Source: Lewinellaceae bacterium
GTDB taxonomy: Bacteria; Bacteroidota; Bacteroidia; Chitinophagales; Saprospiraceae
Direction: 5' to 3'
DNA length: 64,000 bases
Assembly (NCBI GenBank): GCA_020636135.1
Contig: JACJYK010000001.1
Location: 3,334,501-3,398,500 of the forward strand
Below, piece by piece: positions 62,613 to 64,000 of the stretch. The notes beneath the pieces are model-generated. The model ran no database searches, had not been told where the DNA came from, and worked only from the letters and a program-made list of their open reading frames with translations. The stretch's first letter is position 1. Each line of letters opens with the position of its first letter. Made by a program: the position numbers and the translations under genes.

Positions 62613-63934
62613 ATGCAGCAATCGCCGCCAAAGTACAAGGCCATTACATTGGCTAATTTTCGAAAAAACGCACTGATCGAGCAGAACGTGACTGAGGAGC
62701 AGAAGCATCACATCAACGTCGTAGGGCAAGTCCTTCCCTTTAAAGTCAACAATTACGTCCTGGAAGAACTGATCGACTGGTCTAATCTGCCCAATGACCC
62801 CATCTTCCAATTGACCTTCCCACAAAAAGACATGCTTGCACCCCATGACTTTCTAGCCGTTGAAGAGGCGCTGGCAGCAAATGTATCCAAAGGAGAATTG
62901 AAACTGCTGGTGAATTCCATTCGCCATACCCTCAACCCCCACCCCGCAGGACAACTCGAACACAACGTACCCATGTTCAGGAACAGCCGCCTCGAGGGGA
63001 TCAACACAAATACCGGGAAACTGTCTTGTTTTTCCCAAGCCAGAGCCAAACGTGCCATGCTTACTGCACTTTTTGTTTCCGCTGGCCGCAGTTTGTAGGC
63101 ATGGAAGGATTAAAATTTGCCATGCAGGAATCATCCACACTGGCTGATTACGTCAAAGCCAATCCGAAAGTAACCGATGTCCTCTTTACCGGAGGAGACC
63201 CGATGATCATGCGTGCAAAACGGATGGAGGCCTACCTTGCACCCCTATTGTCCGAACGAATTCCAAACCTGCGCAACATCCGTATCGGTTCTAAAGTGCT
63301 CGGTTACTGGCCCTATAAATTTCTCACCGATCCGGATGCTGATGAGATGCTGCGGCTTTTTGAGCGGGTTGTAAAACACGGTTATCACCTTTCGTTCATG
63401 GCACACTTCAACCACGTACGTGAGTTGGAAACACCAGCCGTAGAGAAAGCCATCCGGAGGATCCGGAACACTGGTGCCGTCATTCGCACCCAGTCGCCGA
63501 TCATGAGGCACATCAACGACCACCCGCACATTTGGCGGGACATGTGGCGTAAACAGGTCAGTCTCGGCTGCATACCCTATTATATGTTCATCGCCCGGGA
63601 CACAGGCGCTCAATCCTATTTTGCCGTGCCTCTCGAGCGCTGCCACCGTATCTACCGCGAAGCTTATCAGCAGGTAGGTGGATTAGCGCGGACCGGTCGG
63701 GGCCCCAGCATGTCCGCAGAGCCCGGCAAGGTACAAATCCTGGGTGTCGTACAGATTGGAGGTCAGAAATACTTCAACTTAAGGTTCATCCAGAGCAGAA
63801 ACCCTGAATGGGTGGGTAGGCCCTTCTTTGCACCTTACGATCCGGATGCGATCTGGCTGGACGATCTCAAACCGGCATTTAACGAACCACAGTTCTTTTT
63901 TGAAGAATCCAACCACTTTTCGAGCATGAATTAA
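62613..63934 (+). pseudogene. KamA-family radical SAM protein (lysine 2,3-aminomutase-like), frameshifted
   Basis: Reading from the ATG at 62613, the protein runs normally to RNSRLEGI at about 63003. One base is then missing: restoring a C after GGGATC at 63000-63003 gives GIQHKYRETVLFFPSQSQT and continues to 63934 for 440 residues. The [4Fe-4S]/SAM motif CHAYCTFC then falls at about 148-155, with LFTGGDPMIM and SPIMRHIND downstream. The PGGGGK PLP site of true lysine 2,3-aminomutase is replaced by SAEPGKVQI, so the substrate may differ. The break is either a real pseudogene or a base-calling/assembly error. The rest of the gene is intact. Confidence 0.88.
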
Positions 63935-64000
63935 CTAAACGCTTAGTCTATGAATGTGCCGGCTTCCTGCCCGACGAGCTTTTGTTCAAGCTCATGATCA

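Overview
The window looks like chromosome from a Bacteroidota bacterium, most likely of the Saprospiria/Saprospiraceae type. Four secreted proteins end in C-terminal domains of the type IX secretion (T9SS) kind. Several genes are preceded by the Bacteroidota -7 box TAnnTTTG. There are many short Bacteroidota lipoproteins, base composition is near 50% GC, and family content is typical of the phylum (FG-GAP/ASPIC, DUF4159, DUF6438, 2TM, sortilin-like BNR). The genus assignment is inference; the phylum is well supported.

Layout. 1-13 kb: MscS channel, 2TM protein, secreted gluzincin-like protein, FG-GAP/ASPIC protein, membrane AraC regulator, HAD phosphatase, TPR protein, a 1432-residue T9SS protein, and a strongly promoted fusion of a CBM48 glycogen-binding domain to a helix-hairpin-helix domain. 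13.4-16.4 kb: two leucine tRNAs. The second is followed by what looks like a decayed 1.4-kb island holding a hicBA toxin-antitoxin pair and ending in a copy of the tRNA 3' end. 16.4-26.4 kb: housekeeping and mixed genes (rseP, rsmE, DUF4159, a pyruvate-kinase-like protein, VOC, TfoX-N, LtrA, an S9 peptidase). 26.5-28.6 kb: repeat-rich tract with a frameshifted lipoprotein gene and a DUF559 nuclease-like gene lying between two direct copies of a GC-rich palindromic element. 28.6-36.5 kb: stress block, with hpf-clpB-usp on the minus strand divergent from a histone-deacetylase-family gene coupled to an acyl-CoA synthetase/GNAT acetyltransferase. 36.5-45.4 kb: sortilin-like secreted protein, gapA-pgk, SRPBCC protein, two paralogous lipoproteins, and nucleotide-sugar genes (rfbB, UXS). 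45.4-48 kb: nested repeats and an IS3-family element sitting inside a heptanucleotide array. 48-51 kb: outer-membrane protein, waaA and a heptose kinase (LPS core). 51-64 kb: T9SS protein, an OmpA/M43 metalloprotease/DUF6438 operon, lipoprotein plus GNAT-fold gene, ECF sigma with a probable anti-sigma, AhpD-like protein, beta-barrel, glucokinase, and a KamA-family radical SAM gene broken by a one-base deletion.

The most unusual structural signal is a set of degenerate heptanucleotide tandem arrays in intergenic DNA (16.68, 41.44, 42.22, 46.38-47.97 and 53.32 kb). Their unit sequence differs between loci but the 7-bp phase is kept. At least two lie directly upstream of TAnnTTTG promoter boxes, and one was split by an IS whose removal restores the 7-bp register. 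The most interesting gene-level signal is the deacetylase/acetyltransferase pair next to the hibernation-factor and disaggregase genes.
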